NCBI GenBank assembly: GCA_035634055.1
Contig: DASQDR010000196.1
Span: 1-22,016 of the forward strand
Reading direction: 5' to 3'
Length of the DNA stretch: 22,016 nucleotides
DNA from: JAICTV01 sp035634055
GTDB lineage: Bacteria; Planctomycetota; Phycisphaerae; Tepidisphaerales; Tepidisphaeraceae
Shown here: positions 20,711 through 22,016 of the stretch, in pieces
Numbering within the stretch: position 1 is the first letter of the stretch
Layout: each line of letters starts with the position of its first letter
Program-made: the position numbers and the translations under genes
Notes under the pieces: model-generated
What the model saw: the letters and a program-made list of their open reading frames with translations, nothing else
What the model was told of the DNA's origin: nothing
Database searches by the model: none

Positions 20711-20844
20711 TCAAATGTCGAAGGACGAACCAATTCTGAATTACAGAAGGGGAAAGCAAGCGCGCAGCGTAGGCGCCTTCACCCTTTCTTCTTTTGCTCC
20801 TTCAGAATTGCTTCGTACTTCGACATTTCCCCACTTGGATTTCC
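20695..20844. repeat. Long imperfect inverted repeat between convergent genes
   Basis: Inner arms 20713-20739 and 20802-20828 pair at 25 of 27 positions. Outer arms (GGGAAA-ATCC from 20695, GGATTTCCCC to 20844) extend the match at about 12 of 15. The centre is an A+G-rich/T+C-rich pair of runs. It contains the stop codon of paralog D at 20708-20710 and ends 16 bases before the stop of the PilZ gene. It could end transcription from both sides. It shares GAAGGACGAA with the element at 9781. Confidence 0.8.
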
Positions 20845-20859
20845 CCGCGCAGCGGGTCC

Positions 20860-21294
20860 CTATGCGTTGGGCGCGAAAATCCACTGCTCGCGGTTGAAGT
20901 ACATCGCGCCCTCGTACCACCCGCCGGAGACTTCCCGGCAGCGGAAGAGGGTGCCGTTGATCGAGACCAGCCGCCCGCTCTTGGGCGCGGGGAGCTGGAT
21001 CACCCCGCCGTAGCCCAGCGGCAGGCGCTCGGCGGTGATGAAGCCGACCCCGCGGGCCGAGACGTCGCGCGTGTAGAGCCGCCAGGCGGGCGTGGCCGGC
21101 GGGTCGCTGAACAGCCGCAAATCCGCCAGCACGCGGTACGGCATGCGCGGGTGCCGGCGGCGGTCGTCGTGCGCCGCGCCCGCAGCCTCCAGGGCGGACA
21201 CGATCATCTCCACCTCGCGCGGCCACGCCCCGCCGTGAAGCGGCTCGGCGGCGCTGGCGGCCCCGGGGGGCGGCGGCAGTACGGTTGCTCCCAT
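20860..21294 (-). CDS. PilZ domain protein
   Basis: A 144-residue protein with a flexible Pro/Ala-rich start and one PilZ domain. Both cyclic-di-GMP binding motifs are intact: RRRHPR (45-50, containing RxxxR) and DVSARGVGF (77-85, DxSxxG). It is therefore likely to bind cyclic-di-GMP and act as a stand-alone receptor in motility, attachment or polysaccharide control; the output is unknown. The ATG at 21294 is chosen because GGAGG lies eight bases upstream. The frame stays open to 21408, but that part is Arg/Cys-rich and not protein-like. It lies 138 bases downstream of ybaB on the same strand and converges on paralog D across a palindromic element. Confidence 0.9.
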   Translation of the reverse strand: MGATVLPPPPGAASAAEPLHGGAWPREVEMIVSALEAAGAAHDDRRRHPRMPYRVLADLRLFSDPPATPAWRLYTRDVSARGVGFITAERLPLGYGGVIQLPAPKSGRLVSINGTLFRCREVSGGWYEGAMYFNREQWIFAPNA

Positions 21295-21432
21295 CGTCCG
21301 ATACCTCCATCCGCGCCCGCAAACTCGCCACGGGCGGCGTACGAGGTCAGACTTACGATACGGCCGGGGGCTCCGGCAAACGCGGCGGCGGGAAGTGATC
21401 GGCTGCACGCCTGGCGGTCACAAGCTCCTCGG

Positions 21433-21777
21433 TCACTGCCCGCCCAACATCCCCGGCGGCAGGCCCATTCCCGCGGTCAGCTTGTGCATTTCCGTCTGCA
21501 TCATCTGTGCCGCCTTTGCCTGCGCGGCGCGGACGGCAGCGACGATGACGTCCTCGAGCATCTCGGTGTCGGCCGGGTCGATGCGCGACTTGTCAATCTT
21601 CAGCGCCGTCACCTCCAGCCGCCCGTTGACCGTCGCCTGCACCATCCCGCCGCCGGCGTCGGCGATCACGGTCTTCTTGGCCATCTCCTCCTGGAGACGC
21701 TGCATCTGCCCCTGCATCTCCTGGGCCTTGCCCATCAGCTCGCGGAGGTTCCCGAGGTTCTTCAGCGCGTCGAACAT
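21433..21777 (-). CDS. ybaB: YbaB/EbfC family nucleoid-associated protein
   Basis: A 114-residue protein of the YbaB/EbfC family: small dimeric DNA-binding proteins associated with the nucleoid, often encoded between dnaX and recR. It has the N-terminal Met/Gln-rich helix (LRELMGKAQEMQGQMQRLQE, 11-30), the conserved strand region (VQATVNGRLEVTALKID) and a C-terminal helix with MEDV-like LEDVIVAAVRAAQAKA. Residues 100-114 are Gly/Met/Pro-rich, as is usual. The ATG has AAGGAA seven bases upstream. A gene end consistent with dnaX lies 150 bases upstream on the same strand, but recR is not next in line; a PilZ gene occupies that place. Confidence 0.95.
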   Translation of the reverse strand: MFDALKNLGNLRELMGKAQEMQGQMQRLQEEMAKKTVIADAGGGMVQATVNGRLEVTALKIDKSRIDPADTEMLEDVIVAAVRAAQAKAAQMMQTEMHKLTAGMGLPPGMLGGQ

Positions 21778-21806
21778 CTTTAGTTCCTTGGTTAGAAAGG
21801 TGGAAC

Positions 21807-21830
21807 CACGAAGTCACGAAGGCACGAAGG
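21807..21830. repeat. Three tandem copies of an 8-base unit
   Basis: CACGAAG occurs at 21807, 21815 and 21823 with a period of eight bases (CACGAAGT, CACGAAGG, CACGAAGG). A loose partner (CTCCACACCTTC near 21843-21854) may pair with GAAAGGTGGAAC to the left. It lies between the dnaX-like end and ybaB and resembles words common in planctomycete intergenic elements. Confidence 0.6.
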
Positions 21831-21927
21831 AGTAAGCGGAAGCTCCACACCTTCGCGATTGCGGGCCGCAGCCCCACTCAGCGCGAGAGGGCCGTCTTTG
21901 TGTTCGTCAGTTCGCGGTTCATCTTCT

Positions 21928-22016
21928 TCAGCTCTGCACGGCTTCGGGCGGTTCGACCTTGACGATGGTCGCGCCCAGATGGTCCATCAGTTCCTTGATC
22001 AGCGGCTCGCTGCTCC
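21928..22016 (-). CDS. C-terminal end of a gene, probably dnaX (DNA polymerase III tau/gamma)
   Basis: On the minus strand a frame enters from the window edge and runs 28 codons to TGA at 21930-21928, reading PLIKELMDHLGATIVKVEPP before its last residues. The pattern of a helix (PLIKELMDHLGA) and a final strand (TIVKVE) followed by a stop is what the end of DnaX often looks like, and dnaX is the usual gene upstream of ybaB. Only 28 residues are visible, so the name is an inference from context. The 150 bases between this stop and ybaB hold the CACGAAG repeats and no gene. Confidence 0.5.
   Translation of the reverse strand, partial: SSEPLIKELMDHLGATIVKVEPPEAVQS

Noticed and set aside
21295..21408. 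Upstream extension of the PilZ gene by 38 codons
   Set aside because: The extension is Arg/Cys-rich and contains the GGAGG site that serves the ATG at 21294.

Overview
The window is very GC-rich, with G or C at nearly every third codon position, and densely coded. It most likely comes from a planctomycete, perhaps of the Phycisphaerae type. That placement is inferred from an RTX protein that opens with a LEPR-type motif (LEPRRLFS), from small CxxCGFDL...CSECG zinc ribbons in membrane proteins, from A+T-rich palindromic intergenic elements built on words such as GATGAAC, GACGAA and CACGAAG, and from TANAAT boxes placed almost on top of start codons. No rRNA, tRNA, CRISPR array, transposase or phage gene was seen.

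Left part (1-4074): the 3' end of a large unrecognised protein, a membrane-anchored coiled-coil protein, a convergent gene for an RTX calcium-binding repeat protein, and a small three-helix membrane protein. Middle (4136-12633, all plus strand): thiS and thiG for thiazole synthesis, a small conserved-looking gene broken by one extra base, a large U32-family protein with an apparent internal duplication, a single-domain response regulator, rsmG (16S rRNA methyltransferase), a deaminase closely resembling fungal cytosine deaminase, two related PH-like proteins with overlapping stop and start codons, a secreted HEAT-like protein and a 58-residue ORF. Then on the minus strand: serA (long-form phosphoglycerate dehydrogenase) followed by a polytopic membrane protein resembling GT-C glycosyltransferases.

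Right part (16244-20710): the most unusual segment. Four consecutive plus-strand genes form one tandem paralogous family, called A to D here. C and D have the full plan: helix, cytoplasmic zinc ribbon, helix, then a large probably extracytoplasmic domain. A has the two helices and large domain without the ribbon. B has only the first helix and the ribbon, and its start overlaps the stop of A. The ribbon cysteines sit at residues 34, 37, 51 and 54 in B, C and D alike. I do not recognise a described system with this arrangement.

The right end is minus strand: a PilZ (cyclic-di-GMP) protein, a YbaB/EbfC nucleoid protein, and the last 28 codons of a gene that is probably dnaX by position. Imperfect inverted repeats occupy several of the larger intergenic gaps (8872-8967, 9785-9905, 20695-20844), and the last of these contains the stop codon of gene D. 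Functions are assigned from motifs read by eye; no database search was possible.
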